Of a stretch of DNA of 64,000 nt, positions 11,640 to 21,547 are shown piece after piece. The notes under the pieces were generated by a model. The model was not told where the DNA came from. It was given only the letters and a program-made list of their open reading frames with translations, and searched no databases. Source of the DNA: Leptodontidium sp. MPI-SDFR-AT-0119 (Eukaryota; Ascomycota; Leotiomycetes; Helotiales; Leptodontidiaceae); NCBI GenBank assembly GCA_020726505.1, contig JAHLEZ010000019.1:496001-560000 (forward strand), in the 5' to 3' direction. A program made the position numbers and the translations under genes. Numbering within the stretch: the stretch's first letter is position 1; each line of letters starts with the position of its first letter.

Positions 11640-12779
11640 CTAGAAAATCGACCAAACAGGACTGTCCTAGCTTTCACTACTTGAAATCAACTCCGAATCA
11701 AGACCAAAAGCGCCTTGACTGATATACAAAACTTTCGTGTACGCCACATAACTGAGGTACTTTTACGATGTATTTCCAGGAATAAAAAAAACATCACCCT
11801 GCAAAAGACTGAGCGTCTCTCCGCCTATCAAGGCCTTGAGCTGGCCTTCCAGAACCTCGAAAGCTGAATGACGGGGTAGATGGACTCAGGCACGGCGGAG
11901 ACAGCAACGCGAGTCATCGTGATTGTGGACAGAGTGAAGTTGCCAGCGAATTAAACAGAGACGACGAATGGTTGAATGAATTTGTAGTTGCCGGTCTGGT
12001 TGTTGAGATACTGTGGTCTGTAGTCTTTGGCAACGAAGAATGGAGTGGTTGAGTCCTTAGCGAGAGACTTGGAGCCGGTGTGCCAGACGCTACCGACTGG
12101 AGCAGCTCCAAAGACAGCGTCGCTGCGAGGCATGAAGTTTGGGTATACACGTCAAAGCCTTCGAGAACCATATTGAATACATCATCAGGAGTTGCAGTCG
12201 GGGAGGCCTTAATCGATGGATCATATGGTGAGACAGTGGGCGATATGTAGTTGCCAGTGGAGAGAGCATAGAACAATACTCTGAGATTCCCTGTCAATGC
12301 TGCGGTACTTTTACAACATGGAGGAAGGCACTTACTCAAATCCGCCTGGGGAAATGATACCAACCATTTCAGTGGATCTGGAATGTATGGGTAGTGTTCT
12401 CAGGCACCGCTCCATAGTCACCTGGAATCAGAACTCTGGTCTCTTCATCTCCATCCTTCTCGGTCCAGAGCTGGAAACGGCCGCGAAGGTTGAAGTTCTC
12501 GTAGTGAGTTCGATGCTGATGGGGAAATACGCCTAAGTCGGTCGAGCCAGGTGCATTTGTACTGATCAGAGTGAAAGCATAGTCAGATGATGGACTAGCA
12601 ACTGGGAAGCGGTATATCTGCTGTCCAACAATGTAGCCTTGGGCGGAATAATGCTGAATTGGGTAAGGACGGACGTATGAAGGCACTTCTGTCACCTAGA
12701 TTGAAGATTCGTTGGAGACTTGTGCTGCTGAAGCGAGACCTGCAATTGCAGTGCCGGCGAGAAACAGTTGGTACAACAT
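11640..12779 (-). pseudogene. Decayed quercetin 2,3-dioxygenase-type double-cupin gene
   Basis: The remains of a secreted bicupin oxygenase of the fungal quercetinase type. A signal peptide starts at 12779 (MLYQLFLAGTAIAGLASA), then an in-frame TAG at 12698-12696 interrupts codon 28. Downstream the first cupin is easily read, with the metal-site pattern PHQHRTHYENF (His-x-His-x4-Glu), GDYGAVPENTTHTF and, after an intron with a GTAAGT donor, LFYALSTGNYISP. A frame change follows HTFQI near 12370, and a second follows GFDVYT near 12140 in a CCC run. Further stops break the second cupin: after QPFVVSV near 11953, within PGNTS-KYLSYVAYTK, and within SSSES-DSPVW. I count at least four nonsense codons and three frame changes, so no full-length enzyme is likely. 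Two of the inferred nonsense changes fit C-to-T or G-to-A transitions. Confidence 0.85.
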
Positions 12780-14238
12780 GATGAACGTTAACGAGGGTGG
12801 CAATTAATGAAGCAGAGGTATTCTAGAGATGGAAAAAGAGAAGCACGTCGGAGAGCCTTCGAGGAGGAACTTATTAGGAATTCAAAGACAGACCTGAGAA
12901 TGTAACCTTAATATCCATAACAGGAGTGGACTGCATCTCACATCAACCAGGAGAATTGGGCAAGGTTCCTTATTTCTTGGGCAACTGTGAACCGTCCACA
13001 TCATTGTGCTCCATGGAAGAAAGTAATGCCCGAGCATCCTAGAATCTTTTCCGTCCCATGTTCACTAATTGAAGATGCTCAGAGACCTGCCTCTCTGAGA
13101 GACTACCTCACCCTGTAGAGAAATGTGTACCCATCTGCCGAGTGGACGGGAAGGTGGACTACCAGCGACGTTGGACGGATTGACAGGGAAATAGCATGCA
13201 TAACATAACTTTTCAGGGCAAGCTTTCCTACTGGAAAAATCCGAATGCCGGAGGTAACGAGCCCTGGAGAAGGCAGGGACTCTTGCCGGTTTGTATGAAG
13301 TAGAGAAGGGCTTGTAGAATCTTTGGCAAGGATATGAGGACTTGACAAACTTGTGAGTGAAGCATGGTGAAATTACAGCATTAATGGAAATCTGCACACA
13401 AACTTGAGGGCCAGGTATTCACTACTAATAATATGGGAGTTGGGAATGGCTGATTTGGGCTCAATCGAACACTTGAAATTTCCAAATTTCAGTCCACCTA
13501 GGCGAGCTAAAACCAGCACTTTGGGGGGTTGGAATTCGGACTCTTTTCAACCAGGCGGTTATCAAATGCGGATTGATCTGTTTAGTCGACCCCCTTCGTT
13601 CATCAGAGGAGGATGTGGAGATGTCATGTCGTTGCAATGGTTTGTTGGTGGACTGTGTTGGTGGAGGTTGTTTCGAGAGTTCATAGATCTTTCCTGCAAT
13701 CTAAAGTAATAGTGGCTGGAAAGTTATAAATAAAGATTATAAATACTGCTATAGTATTTCGGAAGCTGTAGCAATGGACGATAGAGAAAATACATCACCT
13801 TTTTATTCTTCTATCAATATTTCCAAAAGTGTCTTGGCCTTATTAAGACATTCGGCGAATTAAGAAAGTCTTCAAAATTGGGCAAATAAAATAAAAGCTA
13901 CCGGATAGAAGAGAATGACACAACCAAAACCAAAGCAAGTTCGGGTGACATTGATCAGGAATCGATTTAAAGTAGAAGTCGATATTTAAGCCAACATCAA
14001 TCAGAACAAAGCAATGTTGACGTGAGGTTAACATGTCAAAGTTCGGCGAAAATAGGGTCCGCCGCTTGGCCCCGCTTGTCCCAACACGGCCTAGATTCTC
14101 CCATCGCTTTTGAGGCGCGAATGTTAAGCTCTCCCCAACGCCAGCTCGCAGGATAATTTCTTGAAGCTCAACCTCAATCCTCCACAACATCAATTCCCTT
14201 CCCTCAATTCCTCTTCTTCGCTGCGGCCACATATCAAG
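12780..14238. other. Intergenic, no gene supported
   Basis: This 1.46-kb stretch lies between the decayed cupin gene and the PDH-beta gene. Short frames lack domains. The last 100 bases are the pyrimidine-rich leader expected upstream of the PDH-beta ATG. Confidence 0.6.
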
Positions 14239-15433
14239 ATGTCTCGACTCTTGCGCCCAGCCTCTCGACTCGTTTCCTCCTCGTCCGCCGCCAGACCAGT
14301 AACTGCCCGAAGTGCCTTCCAGTCGTTTCCCCGGGTGCCAGCGATTGTGCAGAGCAGAGGATACGCAAAGGAGAGCGGCGTGAAGGAGTACACAGTCCGA
14401 GATGCCCTGAACGAAGCTCTGGCGGAGGAATTGGAGTCGAACCCCAAGGTGTTCATTCTCGGCGAGGAGGTCGCTCAGTACAATGGCGCATACAAAGTCA
14501 CCAAGGGATTACTGGATCGATTTGGAGACAAGAGAGTCATTGACAGTCCTATCACCGAGTCTGGATTCGCTGGTTTGACAATTGGTGCTGCGTTGGCTGG
14601 TTTACATCCTGTCGTGAGTATTTCCCTTCTCGGCGACTTTTTTGGGTTGAGCATTTTCTAAAGAGTGGATACAGTGCGAGTTCATGACCTTCAACTTCGC
14701 CATGCAAGCAATTGATCAGATCGTCAACTCTGCCGCGAAAACCCACTACATGTCCGGTGGTATCCAACCCTGTAACATCACATTCCGTGGCCCCAACGGT
14801 TTCGCGTCCGGTGTCGCTGCACAACATTCACAAGATTATTCGGCCTGGTACGGAAGCATACCCGGTCTCAAGGTCGTCTCCCCATGGAGTGCAGAGGATG
14901 CAAAGGGATTGCTGAAGGCTGCTATCCGTGACCCCAACCCAGTGTGCGTGCTCGAGAACGAGCTGCTCTACGGCCAATCCTTCCCCATGAGCGAAGCCGC
15001 CCAAAAAGACGACTTTGTCATCCCCTTCGGCAAGGCCAAGATTGAGCGTGCCGGAAAGGACCTCACAATCGTCTCCCTCTCCCGCTGCGTCGGCCAGTCC
15101 CTGATCGCCGCAGAGAATATCAAGAAGAAGTACGGTGTTGAGTGCGAGGTCATCAATCTCCGCTCTATCAAGCCCCTCGACATCGAATCGATCGTCAACT
15201 CCGTCAAGAAGACCCACCGCCTCCTCTGCGTCGAGTCCGGCTTCCCAGCCTTCGGTGTCGGCGCCGAGATCCTCGCTCTCACCATGGAATACGCCTTCGA
15301 TTACCTTGATGCCCCAGCTCAGCGTATCACCGGTGCTGAGGTCCCTACCCCATACGCGCAAAAGTTGGAGGATCTGTCTTTCCCCAACGAGCCATTGATC
15401 GAGGCCTATATCGCTAAGATGCTGCGGTTGTAG
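14239..15433 (+). CDS. pdb1: Pyruvate dehydrogenase E1 component subunit beta, mitochondrial
   Basis: The beta subunit of the E1 (alpha2-beta2) thiamine-diphosphate enzyme that decarboxylates pyruvate within the mitochondrial PDH complex. Exons 14239-14613 and 14675-15433 give 377 aa, close to yeast Pdb1. The presequence is Arg/Ser/Ala-rich and ends near [12 protein letters not shown]. The transketolase-like pyrimidine-binding domain begins with [15 protein letters not shown] and includes the ThDP-contact region [20 protein letters not shown] and [17 protein letters not shown]. Across the splice comes [22 protein letters not shown], shown here only as landmark positions about 127-148. The C-terminal domain has [26 protein letters not shown] and ends [11 protein letters not shown]. 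Codon use in exon 2 is strongly C-ending, as expected of a highly expressed gene. Confidence 0.97.
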
Positions 15434-16545
15434 ATTGTTAGGCGAGGTGGAAGGAATTGGGGTGGATAGACGTGGAGTAGATGCTGGGTGGGAAGGAAGG
15501 GTTGGGATTCAGATGTGTATTTCTAGGCGGTCTCACATGTTCCATAGTCGAAAGGATACCTATTGACACCTGCGTTCGTTGCGTTGCATTGGCTGCGCGT
15601 TGTACATTGGTCTAATGCACAATACACTTCTCTACTACATGACTTGGCCACTTCCTAAGTACCATAGGTAAAGAATGCATGCAGGCTTCCTTGCATGAAG
15701 AAAACAGTCCTGTTCGTGTTGGCAGGTAATACCGCCTCGCTTGGCGGTCTCGAGTTTTTCAAACAAACAATGGGGAAGGAAGTCCCTCCAACACATTCAC
15801 AACTTGATAAACGATAAGGAAACGGAAGATTTAGAAGCTTAATCAAACACTCCGAGATAACAATCATATTGATGTCACGAAGCCATCTACCCATCCATCC
15901 ATCCAGCCATCTACCAAAAAACACATTAAAACGCCGATGTGGCTGTAGTTGTGCCCAGTTGCAGTTGTAGCGGCAGATATAGTTTAGTTTAACCTCCCAA
16001 GCACAAATGCAACGTGATGGATATGAATAGCCACATATTCCTCCATCGTTCCCTCCCTGCTTCCCTCCCTAAGTTCGTGCCATGCCATACCGGACCCGGC
16101 CCGGCCCTTCCCAGACCCAAAGGATATGTACCGTTTCCATTTCCATTCCATTCCATTTCCATTATTCCATTTCCATTTCCATTTCCATTTCCATTTCCAT
16201 TTCCATTTCCATTTCCATTTCCATTTCCATTTCCATTTCCATTTCCATTTCCATTTCCATTTCCATTTCCATTTCCATTTCCATTTCCATTTCCATTTCC
16301 ATTTCCATTCCATTCCATCCACCACCCACCCACCGAGCTACCTAGCCAGATAGCCCGCCGCCCTATGCTATATTACAGGTTTGAATGAAGAGAAGAAGGC
16401 GGGTTTGTGAAAAGCGAAGAGGAAGACCCAGACCCAAAAATTAATCATGAGCGTTAAAAAGCAGTCATGCATACAATGCTGCATCCATCCATCCCTCCAT
16501 TTATTTAGCCACGAACGCCTGTGAAACAAAGTCCGAATTTCATCT
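15434..16545. other. Intergenic between convergent PDH-beta and Nse4, holding a hexanucleotide array
   Basis: Two 3' UTRs face each other here. The only notable content is the TTCCAT array listed separately and small CATC runs at 15888-15905 and 16483-16500. Confidence 0.6.
16165..16308. repeat. (TTCCAT)24 microsatellite
   Basis: Twenty-four uninterrupted TTCCAT hexamers (144 bp), flanked on both sides by degenerate CCATTCCATT copies from about 16132 to 16320. All frames stay open, giving dipeptide repeats on both strands, but none has a credible gene context. Confidence 0.95.
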
Positions 16546-18090
16546 CATCTCATCTTGCGGATGACATGGTTGTAAAATCTAGGCATACCATCCTTTCGCC
16601 CCGACGTTTTGATGGACTGGTTCGTCTCTATTTTTGATCATCGGCTCGCTGATCTCAAAGGTGTCGATTAGGTCTTCCCACATCTGCATGTCGAGGGCCA
16701 TGACGGCTTGGTGTTTAGGGTGCTCGCCTTTCTCTGCTTCTGCTTTGTCGTTTTCGTCGATGAGGACTGGGTGGGATGTTAGGATTGGATCATAAAATAA
16801 TAAATAATCGGGGTTAGGACGAGATTAAGCGAGAAAGAAAGGAGGGGGAGGGGAGAGGCACTTACTGAGATATGGAAGACCCCTATCATCGGTGGCTATT
16901 CCCACCGCTCCATCGCGAATCAGAAAACTGACGTAGAACATGTTCTCAACTGACTGCCCGAAAGAGTAAGGATTGATCACGAATTTGAAGTATGCGATTC
17001 CGCCAGTTCCTTGGATATTTGACACGCTGAACTTGTCCATGAGTGCTTGCTCTTCCTGTGGGGTCATATCCTCTCGAAAGTGCTCATCTACAGCATCAAC
17101 AGCCTTCTGAAGAGCACGTCTGAAAGTCCTCAGGATCATCTGGCTGAGCGCGCTTAGGTTCTGGTTCTCGTCTCGCTTCACATCACCGGTTTTGAGGACT
17201 TCGGGACGTGTTTCCTCTGCATTGGATTGTCTCAATCCGGCTCTTCGTGCGATGGCTCGTTTTGCTCGTTTTTCTAAGGATAAGGGACCAAGTAGGAAGC
17301 CAGGAACTGATGGGCGAGCATTGTGCATTATACAGGCGTTTCGTCCGAGATATGCCCAATTCAACACTTCTCCGTCATCCTCGCCGTCATCCCTTCGAGC
17401 TCTTTGTGTACTGGTAGGTGCTTCTTCTGCATCTTGTCCGAGTCTCATGAATTGCTTGAGCTTCGATACGAATTCATCCACATCAATGCCCTGAGACGAG
17501 TCACCAGATATCATAGCCACAGCTTTCTTGTCGACATAGTCCGCCACAGTATTCAGAAGTCGAGAGTCGATCATAGCATCGGATGTCTGCTTGACTTTTG
17601 CGAATAGAGAGTTGGCTTGCAGAAGTGTATCTTTAAGGCCAGACGAGTTTGGCTTGAGGTATTCTGATCTGTTCTCTAGCAATTTCTTGGTCGACTCTCT
17701 CATGCCTGCGCGCAGCTCGCGCCGTACATCCAGAGGTTGCTCTGGATCGTATCCTATTTCGTCTTCATCTTCCTCGACCTCTACTGTCCGTCTCCTGCTG
17801 TTGCTTCGGTCTGCTAAGGGATCATCCGTGCCGCGCTTTCTCTTATTCCTTTCGCTGGGAGATGCAACTCTTGGTGGAGGGCCCATCGGCGCGCGACCTT
17901 TTCCTTTGTCAACAGCTAGTCGAGATGAACGATTCTCCTTATCCGAGGACACTGAAGTCGCGGGGGAAGGCGAGTGGTGTTGGGGGGCATTGTTACTTCT
18001 CCGATTCCGGCTCGATGGGGGAGGGGATGCGCCGTAGAGATCATCGTGGAATGGTGCAGGCGATTCGGACATCTTTGTTGCGCGCGCCAT
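16546..18090 (-). CDS. nse4: Nse4, kleisin subunit of the Smc5/6 complex
   Basis: The kleisin that bridges Smc5 and Smc6 heads, acting in DNA repair and chromosome segregation. Exons 18090-16866 and 16766-16546 give 481 aa. The N-terminus (about 1-105) is Ser/Arg/Pro-rich with basic clusters that could serve as nuclear-localisation signals. The N-terminal kleisin part includes YDPEQPLDVRRELRAGMRES. The conserved Nse4 C-terminal domain includes FSVSNIQGTGGIAYFKFVIN and SFGQSVENMFYVSFLIRDG. The splice restores the usual end, with MWEDLIDTFEISEPMI and the terminal helix RFYNHVIRKMR. Start choice: ATG 18090 or 18072 (MSESPAPFHDDLYG). The frame extends further upstream to 18402 without conservation, so I left that out. 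It is divergent from VPS34. Confidence 0.92.
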
Positions 18091-18601
18091 CGCGATATGT
18101 GTGGTTGGAATGGAATTCGACGCGGTCGCACAGCTACCAGTGACGTGAGGCAGCCTGGAGATGAGGCTGTACTTTATCGTCGCGCAGCTAGGTCGCCTAG
18201 GCGCGATTAAAGATGGAAATGATCGCAGAAGCTGAAGTAGACGATTGCGAGTTGATTGGAAGTAAGGGTGTCTTGGGAGATCAAGGTTGTTGCGGTTTTG
18301 TTGGAAGTTAGATAGGATGTCAGTATCGCAGTCGCGTCGGGCAATCCCTCGAATGCGATATTTTGGACAGGCGAAGCGTGACGGCGCGGGTTGGTGGGCC
18401 ACTGTCGACGTAAACGGAGTGCTGCTTTAGAAGGCACGCCTACCTACAGTAGCCTTGCGCTAATACTGAACCCTTGCAGCTGATGGAGGCTGATGCTAGA
18501 TGCTTGATGCTCGATATTTGGTTGCGTCTGTCTCACTGCTTCTCTCTTCACTTCCATTGTAATATCTCTCCTTCAAGAACGAAGCCTGGTGAAGATGGAC
18601 C
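18091..18601. promoter_or_regulatory. Bidirectional promoter, NSE4 / VPS34
   Basis: A 511-bp head-to-head intergenic region. No defined operator is recognisable, and the open frames in it are upstream continuations without conservation. Confidence 0.4.
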
Positions 18602-21547
18602 ATGGAACCCTTTTCCTTTGCCAGTTCCGAAGCGGTCGATATACCCGTCAATATCAGAATGCAAGTCTCTCTGCCAACTATCCGGCAGCGTTGTGCTAAT
18701 TCCTTTCCAGTGTCAGCCTTGAGGGAGAGCAGACTCCAATACCATTCTCTACACTTATTAAACGACCAGATTTGAGACATGTTGGGTCGAACTTGAAGTA
18801 GGAATGATTCTATAGGGGGCGCCTTGTAAGACCAGAGGCTAACTTTACCAGTCCTCACTCGGACCTCTATGTCACTATACAACTATGGGCAGATTCGAAG
18901 CCTCTAACAGTCCCCGTCCAAACCGCATACAAACCATTCCGAAATGAGAGAAAGTGAGTCGCATATGGCTTTCCGGGCTCGGGGCTTGGGGGATCGGCCG
19001 AGAGTCAATACTGACTTCTGCAGGTGGAATGAGTGGCTTACCCTACCGATCAACTATTCAACATTGCCATTAAGCTCACAACTTGCAATCACATTATGGG
19101 ACCTATCACCAGCTGGAGGGGAGGGTGCGCGAGGACATTCTATACCGTTTGGAGGGACGACCCTTCCTCTATTTGACAAGGAGAATCAGCTTCAGAAGGG
19201 GCGGCAGAAGTGCTACGTTCATCGGCGGAAGGCCGCAGATGGCTTGGATTCAACATCCACGCCCTCTATTCTTCCAAAAGGCCGACGGGATGGATCCAAA
19301 GGGAAGGGGCATGCAGAGTCAGTAGACAAGGAGAGCGAGGAATTGGACCGATTGGAGAAGTTATTCAAGAAGCACGAAATGGGAGAAATCCCTCGGGTGG
19401 AATGGCTTGACCAATTGGTATTTCGAGGAGTCGAGAAGCGGGGGTTGCAAGCGTCGAGCACATCTTTGAAGGCTCTCCAGAGAAGACGATCACGGAAACG
19501 AAGTACGGTCATGACCATGGATGGAACGGGGGAGAAACAGGCGAATGGCGACAAGGAGGATTCAGATGAGGATCTGGTCGAAGACGAACGCTTCACTCTA
19601 TATGTCGAATTGCCACGATTCGACTTTCCGATCGTGTTCGCAGATCATGAATACCCACCACCTCCGATTTCCTCACTTCAGCATCTGTCCGCATCTCAAT
19701 CTAACATAATTCTCAAGCCACCTCCAGAAGTTCAATATGGCCCAGGGATAAACGGACTTGGAGACAATGATGACCATGGATTTGGGGGACGGCTGGTGCG
19801 AGTTTACGACCCCGAAGTTGGTGCCAGAGACAATCCGGCAGAGAGTAAACATAGACGACTTGTGAGGAGTCATCGGACTGGTGTTCTCGATAGAGACCTG
19901 AAGCCGAATGCAAAGGTCCGAGATGAACTGAATGGCATCATGGCTTACTCGCCAACGCACGTACTCTCTCCCGAAGAGAAGGATCTCGTGTGGAAGTTCA
20001 GACATCATCTGACTCGGGACAAGAGAGCTTTGACCAAATTCGTTAAATCGGTCAATTGGCACGATCAGAGCGAATCAAGACAGGCCGTACAAATATTGGC
20101 CAAATGGACCGAAGTGGACATCGATGATGCTCTGGAACTTCTGGGGCCAACTTTCGACAATTCAGCGGTCAGAACATACGCAGTGGATCGTCTACGGAAA
20201 GCTGATGACGACGAGCTCTTGCTTTACCTCCTGCAACTGGTGCAAGCCCTGAAGTTTGAGCGGATCTCCCCAGATTCTAACAAGGATGCTACTCAAGACT
20301 CATCCCTCGCAAAATTCCTCATTTTCCGCGCCACAAACAATTTCCTGCTCGGGAACTACTTCCATTGGTATTTGATGGTCGAGTGTGACGACAAGAGTGA
20401 GGATCAGGCTGCCTCCTACAGAAAACTCTTCGCCAAAGTTGAATATGACTTCATGATGGAGCTAGTCAAACTTCCTGGCGGCAAAGAGACACGGAAGACC
20501 CTATTACGGCAGGCCGAACTTATTACAGTTCTGTCCAAGATTTCAATGGACATAAAAGTTTCTCGCGAAGCGATACCTAAGAAGACAGAACGGGTGAAGA
20601 CATTTTTGGCAGACCCAAAAAACGAGATCATCACTATCGACCCACCTCTACCATTGCCTTTAGACCCGTCCATCATGATCACCGGAGTTGATCCTGCCGA
20701 CACTCTTGTGTTCAAATCCTCACTCTTCCCAGTGATGTTGACATTCAAGACGTTATCAAGACAGAAGTATCAAATCATCTTCAAGACAGGTGATGACTTG
20801 CGGCAGGATCAATTGATCGTTCAGATCATCACTCTCATGGATCAACTATTACAAAAGGAGAACTTGGATTTGAAGCTCTCACCATACAAGATCCTAGCAA
20901 CTGGTGCAACTGCAGGTGCCGTCCAATTTGTGCCTTCCATGAGCTTGCAAAGCATTGTCAACAAGTACAAGGGCAACACTGTACTAGCTTACTTGAAGTA
21001 CAACAATCCAGACGACAAAGCACCTCTTGGTGTCCGAAAAGAGGCTCTCGACATTTTTATCAAGTCCTGCGCCGGATACTGCGTAATAACCTACCTTCTC
21101 GGCGTCGGTGATCGCCATCTCGACAACCTCCTCCTAGCTCCAGACGGGCATTTCTTCCACGCCGATTTCGGCTTCATCCTAGGCCGCGACCCGAAACCCT
21201 TCGCACCCGCTATGAAACTTTGCAAAGAAATGGTCGATGGCATGGGCGGCGCCTCCTCTGAACACTACCGCCAATTCAAACAATACTGCTTCACGGCCTA
21301 CACCACCCTTCGCAAATCCTCCAACCTGATTCTCAACCTCTTCAGTCTGATGGTCGACGCTAATATCCCCGATATCAAGATCGAGCCGGATAAAGTGGTG
21401 TTGAAGGTCAAGGAGAGGTTCCATTTGGATTATAGTGAGGAGGAGGCGATTCGCCATTTCGATACGCTTATTGAGGATAGTTCGAATGCTATCTTCCCCG
21501 TCGTGATTGATCGTTTGCATGGCTTTGTGCAGCATTTCAGGGCGTGA
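18602..21547 (+). CDS. vps34: Vps34, class III phosphatidylinositol 3-kinase
   Basis: The lipid kinase making PI3P for autophagy and endosomal sorting, in complex with Vps15 and Atg6. Exons 18602-18660, 18711-18797, 18852-18953 and 19024-21547 total 2772 nt (923 aa) in exact frame. The N-terminus MEPFSFASSEAVDIPVNIR is typical. The C2 domain contains SDLYVTIQLWADSKPL and WNEWLTLPINYSTLPL. The helical PIK domain spans about residues 440-600 (LTRDKRALTKFVKSVNW, KWTEVDIDDALELLGP). The kinase domain has FKTGDDLRQDQLIVQ, the catalytic loop GVGDRHLDNLLL and the activation segment HADFGFILGRDPKP. It ends in the expected C-terminal helix with IDRLHGFVQHFRA. Intron 1 is a GC-AG intron (donor GCAAGT at 18661). 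An ATG at 18944 sits in an exon/intron region out of the true context and is not the start. Confidence 0.97.
18661..18710 (+). other. GC-AG intron of VPS34
   Basis: A 50-nt intron with donor GCAAGT, branch-like TGCTAAT and acceptor TTTCCAG. Removing it joins NIR to I/V-SLEGEQ, which matches the conserved Vps34 C2 start. No GT donor nearby gives the right frame. Confidence 0.8.

Noticed and set aside
13065..13709. Several about 100-codon frames on both strands between the cupin pseudogene and PDH-beta
   Set aside because: No domain, no codon bias, and no splice-supported extension.
14828..15361. A 177-codon antisense frame over PDH-beta exon 2
   Set aside because: Shadow of a strongly codon-biased gene; no domain.
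15984..16388. Long open frames on both strands encoding dipeptide repeats (Pro-Phe, His-Phe, Ser-Ile, Trp-Lys, Asn-Gly)
   Set aside because: They are only the six readings of the TTCCAT hexamer array, with no conserved flanks.
18091..18402. N-terminal extension of Nse4 to an ATG at 18402
   Set aside because: The extra residues are unconserved-looking and would consume the promoter shared with VPS34.
18944..19023. ATG at 18944 as the VPS34 start
   Set aside because: It lies at the end of exon 3 and reads through intron 3; the true C2 N-terminus is encoded upstream and closes in frame.
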